Part shown: positions 15,357 to 23,883 of the stretch, in pieces
How the letters are laid out: each line of letters begins with the position of its first letter
How positions within the stretch are numbered: the first letter of the stretch is position 1
Source: Rubrobacter taiwanensis
GTDB lineage: Bacteria; Actinomycetota; Rubrobacteria; Rubrobacterales; Rubrobacteraceae
Direction: 5' to 3'
Assembly: GCF_004337705.1 (NCBI RefSeq)
Contig: NZ_SKBU01000002.1
Location: 1 to 43,301, forward strand
DNA: 43,301 nt
Made by a program: the position numbers and the translations under genes
Notes under the pieces: model-generated
The model's input: only the letters and a program-made list of their open reading frames with translations
Told to the model about the DNA's origin: nothing
The model's database searches: none

Positions 15357-16257
15357 ACAGGATCACCATCACCACCGCCAGCCAGAGCAGGAGCGTCACC
15401 TGCAGAGGCCTGTCCTTCAGGAGCAGCACGTCCGGGTTGTCCCCTCCGTCCCGGTGTACCAGCAGCATGTAGCGGAAGACGCCGTAGATCACGAACGGGA
15501 TGCTGACCATCATCCACACGCCCTCGTAAGCGAAGAACGTGTAGAGCGAGTAGGCCATGATCGTGGCCGCCAGCACCACCGTCATCATCTCGTCCAGCAT
15601 GGGGACCGAGTAGTCGGCGAGGTTCCTGCGCGTGCTCTGCGCCCCCTCTCCGAGCGAGGCCAGCTCGTAGCGGCGCTTGGAGAAGCCCAGGAAGAGCGCC
15701 AGCAGGCCCGTGCAGGCGATGAGCCACGGCGAGATCGGGGCCATCACCGCCGCCGCGCCCGCCAGTGCCCGCAGCACGAACCCGAAGGCTATGGCCATGA
15801 CGTCCAGGATCGCGAAGTGCTTGAGCCAGAGAGCGTAGGCGACCTGCAAGAGGAGGTACGCACCACCGGCCGCCCCCACACCCCAGCTCACGGAGAACCC
15901 GAGGGCCAGACCCCCGGCCGCCAGCAGCCCGGCGTAGGCAAGGGCGGCCCGCACGGAGATCTCGCCACTGGCCACGGGGCGGTGGCGCTTGCGGGGATGC
16001 TTGCGGTCCTCCTCCACGTCCAGCGCGTCGTTGGCGGCATAGACGGCGCCCGAGAGCGCGCAGAACGCCGCGAACGCCAGCAGCGCCGCCAGCAGCGAGG
16101 AGAGCTGCAGCGCCTGCTCGGCGAAGATGACCCCGGCGAGCACGAACCCGTTCTTGGTCCACTGTTTGGGACGCGCCAGCTTCAGGTATGCGCGTAGCGG
16201 GCTCCGTGGATGACCGGCCTCCATGAGCGGGAGTTTTACCACAAACCGGGGCGGCAT
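15343..16257 (-). CDS. Decaprenyl-phosphate phosphoribosyltransferase-like UbiA-family protein
   Basis: This 304-residue UbiA-superfamily membrane enzyme has the motif NDALDVEEDRKHP followed by RHRPVASG, and a second cytoplasmic loop containing GFSKRRYEL. This pattern is that of Rv3806c, which attaches 5-phosphoribose to decaprenyl phosphate on the way to decaprenyl-phospho-arabinose, the arabinan donor. Nine hydrophobic segments are apparent. The ATG at 16257 is kept because GAGGGGGTGAG lies directly before it. An ATG 11 codons on has no ribosome site. The gene is coupled to a flippase-like protein. An epimerase pair (DprE1/E2) is not in the window. A different prenyl-glycosyl transfer is possible. 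Confidence 0.75.
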   Translation of the reverse strand: MPPRFVVKLPLMEAGHPRSPLRAYLKLARPKQWTKNGFVLAGVIFAEQALQLSSLLAALLAFAAFCALSGAVYAANDALDVEEDRKHPRKRHRPVASGEISVRAALAYAGLLAAGGLALGFSVSWGVGAAGGAYLLLQVAYALWLKHFAILDVMAIAFGFVLRALAGAAAVMAPISPWLIACTGLLALFLGFSKRRYELASLGEGAQSTRRNLADYSVPMLDEMMTVVLAATIMAYSLYTFFAYEGVWMMVSIPFVIYGVFRYMLLVHRDGGDNPDVLLLKDRPLQVTLLLWLAVVMVILYVVR

Positions 16258-16453
16258 CTCACCCCCTCGAATAAAATCTCCGTCTGAGCCGCGACATCGA
16301 GGCCTCCGGACAGATCCGGGGCGTCCCGCCGGAGAAGGCAGAGCCGTCGGGATGACGCACCGGGCGACCGGCGCCGTCGGCGCATCGAGGAGCCGGAGGT
16401 CATAGCGTGGCGCTGCATCCGGGCGGCGGAGGGACGCGGCGGCCGGCGGGTCT
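16258..16453. other. 196-bp GC-rich gap with no recognised gene
   Basis: This is the largest gap in the minus-strand block, between the tatC stop and the UbiA-type start. Short inverted matches exist (for example TCCGGACAGATCCGG near 16306), but I cannot match a known riboswitch or small RNA on either strand, and the open frames look like chance. A promoter for the UbiA-type operon may lie near the AT-rich AATAAAATC at 16269-16277. Confidence 0.4.
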
Positions 16454-17245
16454 TTAGGCCCGCTCTTCGTCGCCGGGGAAGCGCTCCGGCAGCGGCCCCT
16501 CGGTCACCGGGTTCACGTACCGGGCGATCAGGATGCTCACCTCGTAGAGCAGGGTGAGCGGGATCATCATCATGATCATGCTGAACGGCTCCGCCGGGGT
16601 GAGCACCGCGGCCACCACGGCGTTAACTATTATGGCGTGGCGGCGGAACCTGCGGAGCGTCGGGGCGGTTATAAGACCGAGCTTCGCGCCCACGTAGGTG
16701 GCAGCCGGAACCTCGAAGGCTATCCCGAAGGCCAGCAGGAAACGCATGACGAAGGAGAGGTAGGCGTCCCCCGTGATTATCGGCTGAAAGCGGTCTCCGC
16801 CCCACCCGATCAGGAAATTCATCGCGAACGGCAGGACGAAGTAGTAGGCGAAGGCCGCCCCGGCCAGAAAGAGCAGGGAGGCCAGGGTCACCAGCGTGTA
16901 GGTAAAGGCGCGGCCCACCTCGCCCACCGCCGGGACCACGAAGGCCCACGCCTGGTACAGCGCCCACGGCAGCGTCAGCATCAGCCCAACGTAGAGCGTG
17001 ATCTTGATGTCGGTCATGATGGCGCCCGTGACGCCGGTGAAGTTCAGCTGGCCGCCGAGACGCTCCGCGGGAGCCAGCAGCCAGTTGAAGACCGGCACCC
17101 TGAAGAACCAGGCCACAACGACCACCGCGACGAACGCGATCCCGACCCGGATGATCCTGGACCGCAGCTCGTCCAGGTGCTCGACTATCGTCATTCGCGC
17201 TTCGTCGTCGCGCGAAGCCGAAGGCAGTCTCAGACGGCCGGCCAT
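16454..17245 (-). CDS. tatC: Sec-independent translocase subunit TatC
   Basis: The 263-residue membrane protein has six hydrophobic segments and TatC landmarks: HLDELRSRI before helix 1, the P-rich loop after helix 2 (LPWALYQAWAFVVPAVGEVGRA), FEVPAATY in the third loop and TPAEPFSM near the last helices. With TatA it moves folded proteins across the membrane and reads the twin-arginine signal. It follows tatA by 13 bases. The first ATG lacks a ribosome site, and an ATG 17 codons on (MTIVEHLDELR) is an equally good start by homology. Confidence 0.95.
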   Translation of the reverse strand: MAGRLRLPSASRDDEARMTIVEHLDELRSRIIRVGIAFVAVVVVAWFFRVPVFNWLLAPAERLGGQLNFTGVTGAIMTDIKITLYVGLMLTLPWALYQAWAFVVPAVGEVGRAFTYTLVTLASLLFLAGAAFAYYFVLPFAMNFLIGWGGDRFQPIITGDAYLSFVMRFLLAFGIAFEVPAATYVGAKLGLITAPTLRRFRRHAIIVNAVVAAVLTPAEPFSMIMMMIPLTLLYEVSILIARYVNPVTEGPLPERFPGDEERA

Positions 17246-17258
17246 CTGGCGGTGAGGC

Positions 17259-17507
17259 TTACAGGTTCCGCTCGGTGCGGGCGCGCTCCTCTTCCTCGGA
17301 GCCGACCTCCTGGCGCTCGTTCAGCTCCCGCCGCTCCTTCTCCTCGTCCGACTCGTCGTAGGCGCCGGAAGAAGACTTCTTGAACTCCCGCACGCCGCTT
17401 CCGAGCCCGCGGGCGAGCTCCGGGATGCGCCGGGCCCCGAAGAGAAGGAGGATGATGACCAGCAGAATCAGTAGCTCAGGTCCCCCGATATTACCCACGA
17501 ACGGCAC
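17259..17507 (-). CDS. tatA: Sec-independent translocase subunit TatA
   Basis: This 82-residue protein has a single N-terminal membrane helix (PELLILLVIILLLFGARRIPELARGLG) followed by the amphipathic helix GSGVREFKK and an acidic tail, the TatA/E layout. It starts at GTG with AGGAGG six bases upstream and leads directly into tatC. A perfect TATAAT lies about 38 bases upstream. A second TatA-like gene occurs at 37769. Confidence 0.93.
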   Translation of the reverse strand: MPFVGNIGGPELLILLVIILLLFGARRIPELARGLGSGVREFKKSSSGAYDESDEEKERRELNERQEVGSEEEERARTERNL

Positions 17508-17545
17508 TGGAATCCTCCTGACGCGATCTCTGCACGACCTTCATG

Positions 17546-17551
17546 ATTATA
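17546..17551 (-). promoter_or_regulatory. -10 box (TATAAT) of tatAC
   Basis: TATAAT on the minus strand (17551-17546) lies in the 76-bp gap upstream of tatA. The -35 region (GAGCCC) is a poor match. A GC-rich hairpin TCCGG-N-CCGGA at about 17558-17579 could serve as a weak terminator for the STAS gene before it. Confidence 0.45.
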
Positions 17552-17583
17552 TCCTACGGTCCGGGGCCGGGCTCCGGATCATC

Positions 17584-17982
17584 TCAGCAGCCCTCCGCGA
17601 CCGCCTCTTCCTTGGTTCCGTAGACGTCCAGCGTGCTCTCCAGCCCCGTCATCCTTATGATGCGTGCGGCCGGACCGCCGTCCCGCAGCACGATGCGCAG
17701 CTCCATCCCGGCCGCCTTGAGCTCCCGGTAGCGCCCGATCAGCACGCCCAGGCCGCTGGAATCTATGAACTCGACCCGCGTGAGGTCCACCACCACGCAC
17801 CTTACCGGCGCATCCGCCGGAGGCGTGGCCTCAATGATCGCGGTCCGGAGCCTCGGAGCCGAACTCAGGTCTATCTCTCCCGTGACGGTCACCACCGGCA
17901 CGCCGCGAACCTCGGTAACGAGCGCGGCGAACTCCGAAACGCCCCGGTAGCTCTCGCCCCCGCCGGGCCCCGCGAGGCCCAT
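17584..17982 (-). CDS. STAS-domain anti-anti-sigma-factor-like protein
   Basis: This 132-residue SpoIIAA/RsbV-type protein has VVTVTGEIDLSSAPRL and the phosphorylation loop VEFIDSSGLGVLIGRY, where S75 or S76 is the expected target of a partner kinase. Such proteins bind anti-sigma factors when unphosphorylated. No kinase or sigma factor adjoins it. It starts with ATG overlapping the TGA of the TPR gene (TGATG), with GGGGAGGG eight bases upstream, so it is coupled to that gene. Confidence 0.9.
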   Translation of the reverse strand: MGLAGPGGGESYRGVSEFAALVTEVRGVPVVTVTGEIDLSSAPRLRTAIIEATPPADAPVRCVVVDLTRVEFIDSSGLGVLIGRYRELKAAGMELRIVLRDGGPAARIIRMTGLESTLDVYGTKEEAVAEGC

Positions 17983-18614
17983 CAGGGCCGGCCCTCCCCG
18001 CCGGAGCGCAGCAGGTCGGAGATCTGCTGCCGTATCTGCTCGGCCTGCTCGCCCTCGGGTTCGAGCTCCAGATACCTGTTCCAGTGCTCGATCGCCCGGC
18101 TCTCCTCGCCCGCGGCGCTGTAGGCGTCGCCCGCCGCCAGGTGAGCCTGGGCGTTCCCGGGCTCCATCTCGGCAGCGGCCGCGTAGGCGTCGCCCGCCCG
18201 CCGGTTGAGCTCGTCGGCCCGGTCCGGGTTGTTCGCGGCCTGCTGCTGGTAGACCTGGCCCAGGATCAGAGGGATGTCCGGGTCGTCGGGAGCCACCTCG
18301 CGCCCCTCCTCCAGCGTGGCCACGGCCTGGTCCAGATCTCCCGTCTGGATGTAGAGGAAGGCCAGGCGCTTGATAAGCTCGGGATTCTCGGGATTCTCCT
18401 GCAGCTGGGACCGGGTCTGCTCGATCTGCTCCTGCGGCGTGGGCCCTGCGGTCTCCTGCTGCTGGGGCGAGCCGCCGCCGAAGAGCTCGAAGATGTTGTA
18501 GGCCGGGAAGGTGCTGCCGATCCCCATCACCACGAAGGAGCCGACGAAGACCACGGCCAGCCCGATGGCTATGAGCCTCGTCCAGAAGCTCACCCTGCGG
18601 CGATCTATCATCAT
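17982..18614 (-). CDS. Membrane-anchored TPR protein
   Basis: The 210-residue protein has a short basic N-terminus, one membrane helix (about 14-36, LIAIGLAVVFVGSFVVMGIG), a Q/P-rich linker and three or so tetratricopeptide repeats (about 85-195; PELIKRLAFLYIQTGDLDQA, AQAHLAAGDAYSAAGEESRA). The repeats should face the outside or periplasmic side. The open frame continues 73 codons upstream into the next gene, but those residues are a shadow. ATG at 18614 begins the recognisable protein. It likely acts as a scaffold; nothing in the sequence gives a partner. Confidence 0.78.
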   Translation of the reverse strand: MMIDRRRVSFWTRLIAIGLAVVFVGSFVVMGIGSTFPAYNIFELFGGGSPQQQETAGPTPQEQIEQTRSQLQENPENPELIKRLAFLYIQTGDLDQAVATLEEGREVAPDDPDIPLILGQVYQQQAANNPDRADELNRRAGDAYAAAAEMEPGNAQAHLAAGDAYSAAGEESRAIEHWNRYLELEPEGEQAEQIRQQISDLLRSGGEGRP

Positions 18615-18654
18615 GGCACGAAGAAAACCTCTGCTTCTTCTCCCGGATACTCTC

Positions 18655-19890
18655 CTAGCGGGAGTATAACAGACGACCCCCCACGACCGTCGCCACGACC
18701 CCACCGTCCGCCGCAGCCTCCAGCACCTCCCGCGATGGCTCCCCGCCGCCTCCCGCCTCGACGACCGCGAGGTCCGCCCATTTACCCGGTGTGATGGAGC
18801 CGATCTCATCCTGCATCCTGAGCGCCTCCGCACCGCCGAGCGTGGCCAGCCGCAGCCCCGTCTCCCCGCCGAAGCCGTGCTTCTGGACGGCCGTCAGGGT
18901 CTCCTCGAAGAGATTCATGCTCGGGCTGCTCCAGAGACCGTCGGTCCCCATCCCAACCGGGATGCGGCGCTCCAGCATCCGGGGAACCGGCGAGACGCCG
19001 CACCCCAGATACTCGTTCGAGCGCGGGCAGTGCGCCGCCGCCGTCCCCGTGCGGGCCAGAATCTCCAGATCCTCATCCGAGACGCCGGTGGCCAGATGCG
19101 CCGCTATCGTGCCCGGCCCCAGCAGCTCTATCCGCTCGGCATACTTCACCGGCGAGACGCCGGCCCCGCCCCACTCGTTGCGGGCGAAGATGTTGGCCAG
19201 ACCGCCAGTGCCCTTCTGCACGAACTCCACCTCTTCCGGGCTCTCCGAGAGGTGGATGGCGAGCCTCTCGCCCGCTTCGCGCGAGCGCCGGGCCGCCAGC
19301 CGGGAGGACTCCGGGTCCACCGTGTACGGCGAATGTACGCTGACCTCCACACTCACCCGCTCCGGTAATCCCCTCTTCAGCTCTCGAGTGCGGTTGAAGA
19401 TGTACTCCACCGCCTCCTCCGGCGGGCCGATCTCGTGCGGGAAGAACTCCGCGAAGACTACCCCGGCAAGGCCGGACTCCGCAAGCGGCTTCAGGCATTC
19501 CCCGTAGGGCGAGGACTCGGCGATGTATGTGGTCCCGGTCTCCAGCGCCTCCCGGGCGCTGTTGCGGGCGGCCTCCTCGGTCCACGCCTCTTTCTCCGGC
19601 AGGCGCTCTATGAGCACCGAGAGCCAGCCGGCGAAGCTCCCGCCCGGCGGCTCGTCGCCGCGGCGGAACCCCAGGTGAGCGTGGGCGTTGATGCCGCCGG
19701 GTATGATGGTACAGCCGCGAAACTCCCGCACCTCGACCCCCGCGTTGGCGCGGCTGATCTCCTCCACCGGGCCGACCCCGGCGATGCGCCCGTCGCGGTC
19801 CACGACGACCGCTCCGCGCTCGACGGGCGGCGTCCCGACGGGGAGTACCAAGTCGGCGGCGTAGATGACAGGGAACTCCGGGGGCTGCAC
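18655..19890 (-). CDS. mqnX: Aminofutalosine deaminase (amidohydrolase family, menaquinone pathway)
   Basis: This 411-residue amidohydrolase has metal ligands H70 and H72 (NAHAHLGF), further histidines in AIHLSESPEE and AAHLATG, and the terminal aspartate in GMGTDGLWSSP. It resembles adenosine/SAH-type deaminases. Its location immediately after mqnC, mqnA and mqnE identifies the likely reaction as deamination of aminodeoxyfutalosine to futalosine, the MqnX step. A futalosine hydrolase (MqnB) would then be needed and is not in this window. The start is GTG at 19890, one base after the mqnC stop. Without the context it could be called an SAH or guanine deaminase. Confidence 0.82.
   Translation of the reverse strand: MQPPEFPVIYAADLVLPVGTPPVERGAVVVDRDGRIAGVGPVEEISRANAGVEVREFRGCTIIPGGINAHAHLGFRRGDEPPGGSFAGWLSVLIERLPEKEAWTEEAARNSAREALETGTTYIAESSPYGECLKPLAESGLAGVVFAEFFPHEIGPPEEAVEYIFNRTRELKRGLPERVSVEVSVHSPYTVDPESSRLAARRSREAGERLAIHLSESPEEVEFVQKGTGGLANIFARNEWGGAGVSPVKYAERIELLGPGTIAAHLATGVSDEDLEILARTGTAAAHCPRSNEYLGCGVSPVPRMLERRIPVGMGTDGLWSSPSMNLFEETLTAVQKHGFGGETGLRLATLGGAEALRMQDEIGSITPGKWADLAVVEAGGGGEPSREVLEAAADGGVVATVVGGRLLYSR
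18663..18668 (-). promoter_or_regulatory. Candidate -10 box (TATACT) for the TPR-STAS pair
   Basis: TATACT (18668-18663) lies in the last codons of the deaminase gene and overlaps the inverted repeat ATACTC (18647-18652)/GAGTAT (18662-18667). It would give a leader of about 40 bases. The -35 is weak. Confidence 0.35.
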
Positions 19891-19891
19891 C

Positions 19892-21013
19892 CTAGAAGTC
19901 CTCCGGAGAGATGCCGGGCTCGAAGCTCCTGTCGTAGAGCGTGGAGCGCTTGGCAGGCCGGAAGCCGCTGCGCTCGATGATGCTCCGCAGCTCGGCCTCG
20001 GTGGTGTGGTACTCCGCCCCCGCCTCCTTCACCACGTTCTCCTCGATCATGATCGAACCCATGTCGTTGCACCCGGCGTGCAAGGCTATCGAGGCCGTCT
20101 TCATCGGCTGGGTCACCCACGAGGCCTGGATGTTGGGGATGTTGTCCAGGACGATGCGGGCGATGGCGGTGGTCTTCAGGTAGTCCAGCGAGGAGGCCTT
20201 CTTGAAGTCCGGGTGCTTCTTGAGGTAGGTGGTGTTGTCCGGCTGGAAGACCCAGTCTATGAAAGCGGTGAAGCCGCCGGTGCGCGCCTGCAGCTTCCGG
20301 ACGTTCAGTAGGTGCTCGATGCGTTCCTCGTAGCTCTCGTCTATCCCGAACATCATCGTGGCCGTGGACTTCATCCCCAGAGAGTGCCAGGTCTCCATGA
20401 CCTCCATCCACGCCTGGGTGGAGTTCTTGGCCGGCGAGATGCGCCTGCGGGTCTCGTCGGTGAGGATCTCGGCCCCGCCGCCCGGGATGCTCATAAGCCC
20501 GGCCGCCTTGAGCTCCCGCAGCACCTCTTCGAGGCTCAACCCGCTCTTGTCCACCAGGTGCCAGATCTCGGCCGGCGAGAGCGCGTGGACGTGTACCTGC
20601 GGGAACTCGCGCCGGATGGCCCGGATGAGGTCGGTTGTGTACTCCATCCCGATGTCCGGATGCAACCCTCCCTGCATCAGGATGCCGGTCCCGCCGAGAT
20701 CCACGGTCTCCTGAATCTTCTGCAGGACCTGCTCGATCGAGAGGGTGTACCCGTCGCCCTTCTGCTCCTGCCGCTTGGTGCGGTAGAAGGCGCAGAACGA
20801 GCATGCGACCCAGCAGACGTTCGTGTAGTTGATGTTCCGGTCCACGATGTAGGTGACGATGTCGTTCGGGTGCAGCTCGCGGCGGATCGCGTCCGCTTCT
20901 GTGGCCAGATCTATGAAGTTCCGGTCGAAGAGCCGGGCGAGCTCCCGCTTCGCCTCGGCGTCCTCCAGCCCGGCGTCCAGTATCCCGTCCTCCAAGAGCG
21001 CGCTGTTGGCCAT
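19892..21013 (-). CDS. mqnC: Cyclic dehypoxanthinyl futalosine synthase
   Basis: This 373-residue radical-SAM enzyme cyclises dehypoxanthine futalosine in menaquinone synthesis. The 4Fe-4S cysteines are C67, C71 and C74 (NVCWVACSFCAF). SIPGGGAEILTDETR, shared with MqnE and CofH-type enzymes, follows in the barrel. The start is ATG one base after the mqnA stop, with GAGGAGGGTGAT upstream. It is the companion of mqnE in the same operon. Confidence 0.95.
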   Translation of the reverse strand: MANSALLEDGILDAGLEDAEAKRELARLFDRNFIDLATEADAIRRELHPNDIVTYIVDRNINYTNVCWVACSFCAFYRTKRQEQKGDGYTLSIEQVLQKIQETVDLGGTGILMQGGLHPDIGMEYTTDLIRAIRREFPQVHVHALSPAEIWHLVDKSGLSLEEVLRELKAAGLMSIPGGGAEILTDETRRRISPAKNSTQAWMEVMETWHSLGMKSTATMMFGIDESYEERIEHLLNVRKLQARTGGFTAFIDWVFQPDNTTYLKKHPDFKKASSLDYLKTTAIARIVLDNIPNIQASWVTQPMKTASIALHAGCNDMGSIMIEENVVKEAGAEYHTTEAELRSIIERSGFRPAKRSTLYDRSFEPGISPEDF

Positions 21014-21014
21014 G

Positions 21015-21806
21015 CTATGCGATCACCCTCCTCAAAGTCCCGGGAGCAAGCCTCCCGAGCTCGCCCAGATAGCGGTTGAGCCCCCTCCACTGCAAGGCTC
21101 CGACCCGGTAGCCGATGCACCTCCCATAGTACTCTCTCAACTCGTCTTTGGTGGCCGGGGCGCCGCGGCGCAGAGCTTCGGCCGCGGCCTCCTTTACGTT
21201 GCGCTCCGTCCAGCTCACGGCGCGGGCCACGCGGTCGGCGAACCACCCGAACTCCGCCGGGTCCCGGCGCGAGACCCAGACGGCGTAGACCATCGGCAGC
21301 CCGGAGTACCGGCTCCACAGCTCCCCGAGGTCGTGGATGGCGGCGCCCGGCACCCCGCGCGCCCGCAGCGCCGTATCCCCTATGAAGAGCGCCGCGTCGT
21401 ACTCCGGGAGGACCTGCTCCGGTCCGCCGGAGACCTCATCGTACTCCGGCCGCACCCCGTAGATCCGCTCCAGCAGAACCTTCGTGAGCCCCTGGCTCGT
21501 GGCCGACTCGCTGGTGAGCGCTACGCGCCGCACCTCCTCCAGAGGACGGTTCGCCGCGAGCAGCACGCTCATCACCGGTCCGTGCGAGGCTATGCCGTAG
21601 CCCGGCACGACCTGCAGCCGCCGGCGGTTCTGCGCCCAGCTCATGCTGGAGACGAGCCCGATCTCAAGCTCCCCGGAGTGCAGCGCGGCGTTCACCCGGG
21701 CGGGCGGCCCGCTCACCAGCTCGATTCCCTCGAGCCCCCCGGTAGCCTCAAGCCCCAGCCGCAGCGGCAGGCAGTTCAGATACCCGATAAATCCGACCCG
21801 CACCAT
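21015..21806 (-). CDS. mqnA: Chorismate dehydratase
   Basis: The 263-residue protein has the periplasmic-binding-protein-like fold of MqnA, which dehydrates chorismate to 3-enolpyruvyl-benzoate, the first futalosine-pathway step. Family marks are VGFIGYLNCLPLRLGLE at the N-terminus, the GLVSSMSWAQNR segment and the central TSESATSQGLTKVLL. It has no signal peptide, as expected of a cytoplasmic enzyme. Three bases separate it from the mqnE stop. Confidence 0.93.
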   Translation of the reverse strand: MVRVGFIGYLNCLPLRLGLEATGGLEGIELVSGPPARVNAALHSGELEIGLVSSMSWAQNRRRLQVVPGYGIASHGPVMSVLLAANRPLEEVRRVALTSESATSQGLTKVLLERIYGVRPEYDEVSGGPEQVLPEYDAALFIGDTALRARGVPGAAIHDLGELWSRYSGLPMVYAVWVSRRDPAEFGWFADRVARAVSWTERNVKEAAAEALRRGAPATKDELREYYGRCIGYRVGALQWRGLNRYLGELGRLAPGTLRRVIA

Positions 21807-21809
21807 CGC

Positions 21810-22910
21810 CTAGTAAGCTCTCACGACGTTGTACAGGGTGTCGCGCTCGAACGGGTCGCGCCCGGCCTCCCGGATCATGTCCGCGAACCGCTCCTTGGTC
21901 ATCGCCCCCTGCACGTGCCTGCCCCCGGCGGCGTCTATGATCTCCTCGTCGACCACGATGGTGCCGTCCAGATCGTCCGCGCCGTAGGAGAGCGCGACCT
22001 GGGCCACCTCAACCGTCTCCGTGACCCAGTACGCCTTGATGTGCGGGATGTTATCCAGCATCAGGCGGCTGATGGCGATGTGCTTGAGGTCGTTCGCCCC
22101 GGTGGAGATCGGGATGTGCTTCAGGCGCGTGTTCTCCGGATGGAAGGCCAGCGGGATGAAGGTCATGAACCCGCCGGTGCGGTCCTGCACCTCGCGCAGC
22201 CGCAGCATGTGGTCCACCTTGTCCTCGGGCGTCTCGATGTGGCCGTAGAGCATGGTGGCGTTGGTCTTCATCCCGAGGTTGTGGGCGGTCTCGTGAATCT
22301 CCAACCACCGCTCCCCGGTGCACTTGGTGCGGCAGATCTTGCGCCGCGTCTCCCAGTTGAAGATCTCGGCCCCGCCGCCCGGCAGGCTTCCGAGACCGGC
22401 CTCGCGCATCCGCTCCAGCACCCACTCCACGCTCTCGCCGGTAAGGTGCGTGAAGTGGTCTATCTCCACGCCCGTCCAGGCCTTGATGTGGATGTGCGGA
22501 TACGCCTCATGCACGGCCCGGATGAAGTTCAGATACTCCTCGAAGCCCCAGTCCGGGTGAATGCCCCCGACGATGTGAAACTCGGTCACGCCGGTCAGGT
22601 CGACCCCTTCCAGCTCGCGTACCACCCTCTGCGCCGGGATCTCGTAGCCGCGCTCATCCCCTTTCGAGACCCGGAAGGCGCAAAAGCGGCACTTGTAGAC
22701 GCAGATGTTCGTGGGGTAGAGACGGTAGTTGTGGATGAAGTACGCCCGGTTGCCGTTTATGCGCTCCCGCACCAAGTTGGCGAGCTGCCCTATACGGGTA
22801 ACCTCGTTCGACTCGAACAGCCTTATCCCGTCCTCAAAAGAGAGGCGCTCTCCGGCGATCACCTTCTCCCGGATCTCCGCGAGATCCCCTCCCACGCGAG
22901 TGTCAAGCAT
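21810..22910 (-). CDS. mqnE: Aminofutalosine synthase
   Basis: This 366-residue radical-SAM enzyme joins 3-enolpyruvyl-benzoate to the adenosyl radical to make aminofutalosine. The cluster cysteines are C70, C74 and C77 (NICVYKCRFCAF), followed by GIHPDWGFEEYL and SLPGGGAEIFNWETR. ATG at 22910 is preferred because AAGGTGG lies nine bases away. A TTG three codons earlier touches that ribosome site. It overlaps the polyprenyl synthase end by eight bases. Confidence 0.94.
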   Translation of the reverse strand: MLDTRVGGDLAEIREKVIAGERLSFEDGIRLFESNEVTRIGQLANLVRERINGNRAYFIHNYRLYPTNICVYKCRFCAFRVSKGDERGYEIPAQRVVRELEGVDLTGVTEFHIVGGIHPDWGFEEYLNFIRAVHEAYPHIHIKAWTGVEIDHFTHLTGESVEWVLERMREAGLGSLPGGGAEIFNWETRRKICRTKCTGERWLEIHETAHNLGMKTNATMLYGHIETPEDKVDHMLRLREVQDRTGGFMTFIPLAFHPENTRLKHIPISTGANDLKHIAISRLMLDNIPHIKAYWVTETVEVAQVALSYGADDLDGTIVVDEEIIDAAGGRHVQGAMTKERFADMIREAGRDPFERDTLYNVVRAY

Positions 22911-23883
22911 CTCTTCCAACCACCTTACTAGCGATAGCCTCCAGAATCCTGCGCTCCGGCGTGTCCGGCAGCTCCGTCAGCCCGCTTATCGCGCTCTCCA
23001 CCTCATCCCGCGCCCGGCTCTCCGTTCGCTCTATGGCGCTCGTCGCCCGTACGGCGGCTATGGCCGCCGCAAGGTCCTCGGGCGCGGGATCCGGGTCCAG
23101 CAGCACCCGGCGGATAGCCTCTCCGTCTCCCTCCTGCAACGCGAAGATTATGGGGAGGGTGACGGTTCCCTCGGCGAGGTCGGACCCCACGTCCTTGCCC
23201 ATCCGGCCCGGCTTGCCGACCAGATCTATGACGTCGTCGGTCATCTGGAACGCCACGCCGAGACTCTGCCCGTAGGTGGCTAAAGAGTCCACCTGCCGCA
23301 GCGAGAGACCGCCGAGCGTGCCGCCGGCCACGCAGGCGGCCCGGAAGAGCCCGGCGGTCTTCATCCGGATGTGCTCCATGTAGGCGTCCACATCCAGCAA
23401 CTCGCCCGAAGCCCGAAACTGCTTGAGCTCCCCGGAGGCCAGCTCCGCCGCAGCCTCCGCCATGACCCGCACCAGCCGCGGATCCCCGACCGCCGCCAGC
23501 TCCCCGAAGGCCTCGGCGAAGAGGAAGTCGCCCACGGCAACCGCCGTCTCCCGACCGTAGCCGGCCACGGTGGTGGGCCGCCCCCGGCGGCTGGCCGCCC
23601 GGTCTACGATGTCGTCGTGGATGAGGGTGGCGGTGTGCAGTACCTCCACCGCCGCCGCAGCCCTCACCAGAACGGACTCCTCGGGCACCCCCATCCGCGC
23701 ACTGAGCACCACGAGCAGCGGCCTCAGGCGCTTGCCCCCGGCGCTCAACGCCTCGAAGACCGGCTCCCGGAGCCGGTCCGGCGCACGCCGGGAGACCTCC
23801 AGCAACCGGGCCTCGACACCGCCTATCGTCTCGGCCGTGCCGTTGGAGAGCGCCGGATGCAGGCTAAGCACGTTTCGTAGCAT
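22903..23883 (-). CDS. Long-chain polyprenyl diphosphate synthase (HepT/IspB type)
   Basis: This 326-residue trans-prenyltransferase makes the menaquinone side chain. It has GGKRLRP, the first aspartate motif LIHDDIVDRA, a product-length region and the second motif QMTDDVIDLVG. It is intact in every usual motif. The frame is open to 23940, but the first 19 residues overlap the ubiE coding sequence and look fortuitous. ATG at 23883 (MLRNVLSLHP) still overlaps ubiE by 20 bases, and the exact start is uncertain. Its place next to ubiE and in one operon with a small HepS-like protein recalls the two-part heptaprenyl synthase of Bacillus (hepS-menG-hepT). Confidence 0.9.
   Translation of the reverse strand: MLRNVLSLHPALSNGTAETIGGVEARLLEVSRRAPDRLREPVFEALSAGGKRLRPLLVVLSARMGVPEESVLVRAAAAVEVLHTATLIHDDIVDRAASRRGRPTTVAGYGRETAVAVGDFLFAEAFGELAAVGDPRLVRVMAEAAAELASGELKQFRASGELLDVDAYMEHIRMKTAGLFRAACVAGGTLGGLSLRQVDSLATYGQSLGVAFQMTDDVIDLVGKPGRMGKDVGSDLAEGTVTLPIIFALQEGDGEAIRRVLLDPDPAPEDLAAAIAAVRATSAIERTESRARDEVESAISGLTELPDTPERRILEAIASKVVGRDA

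Noticed and set aside
16258-16453. Riboswitch or small RNA in the tatC-UbiA gap
   Set aside because: I compared it with the usual TPP, cobalamin, glycine, SAM, c-di-GMP, c-di-AMP and SRP patterns by eye and none fitted.
20853-22931. 692-residue open frame on the plus strand
   Set aside because: It lies opposite mqnC, mqnA and mqnE, which have clear homology on the minus strand.
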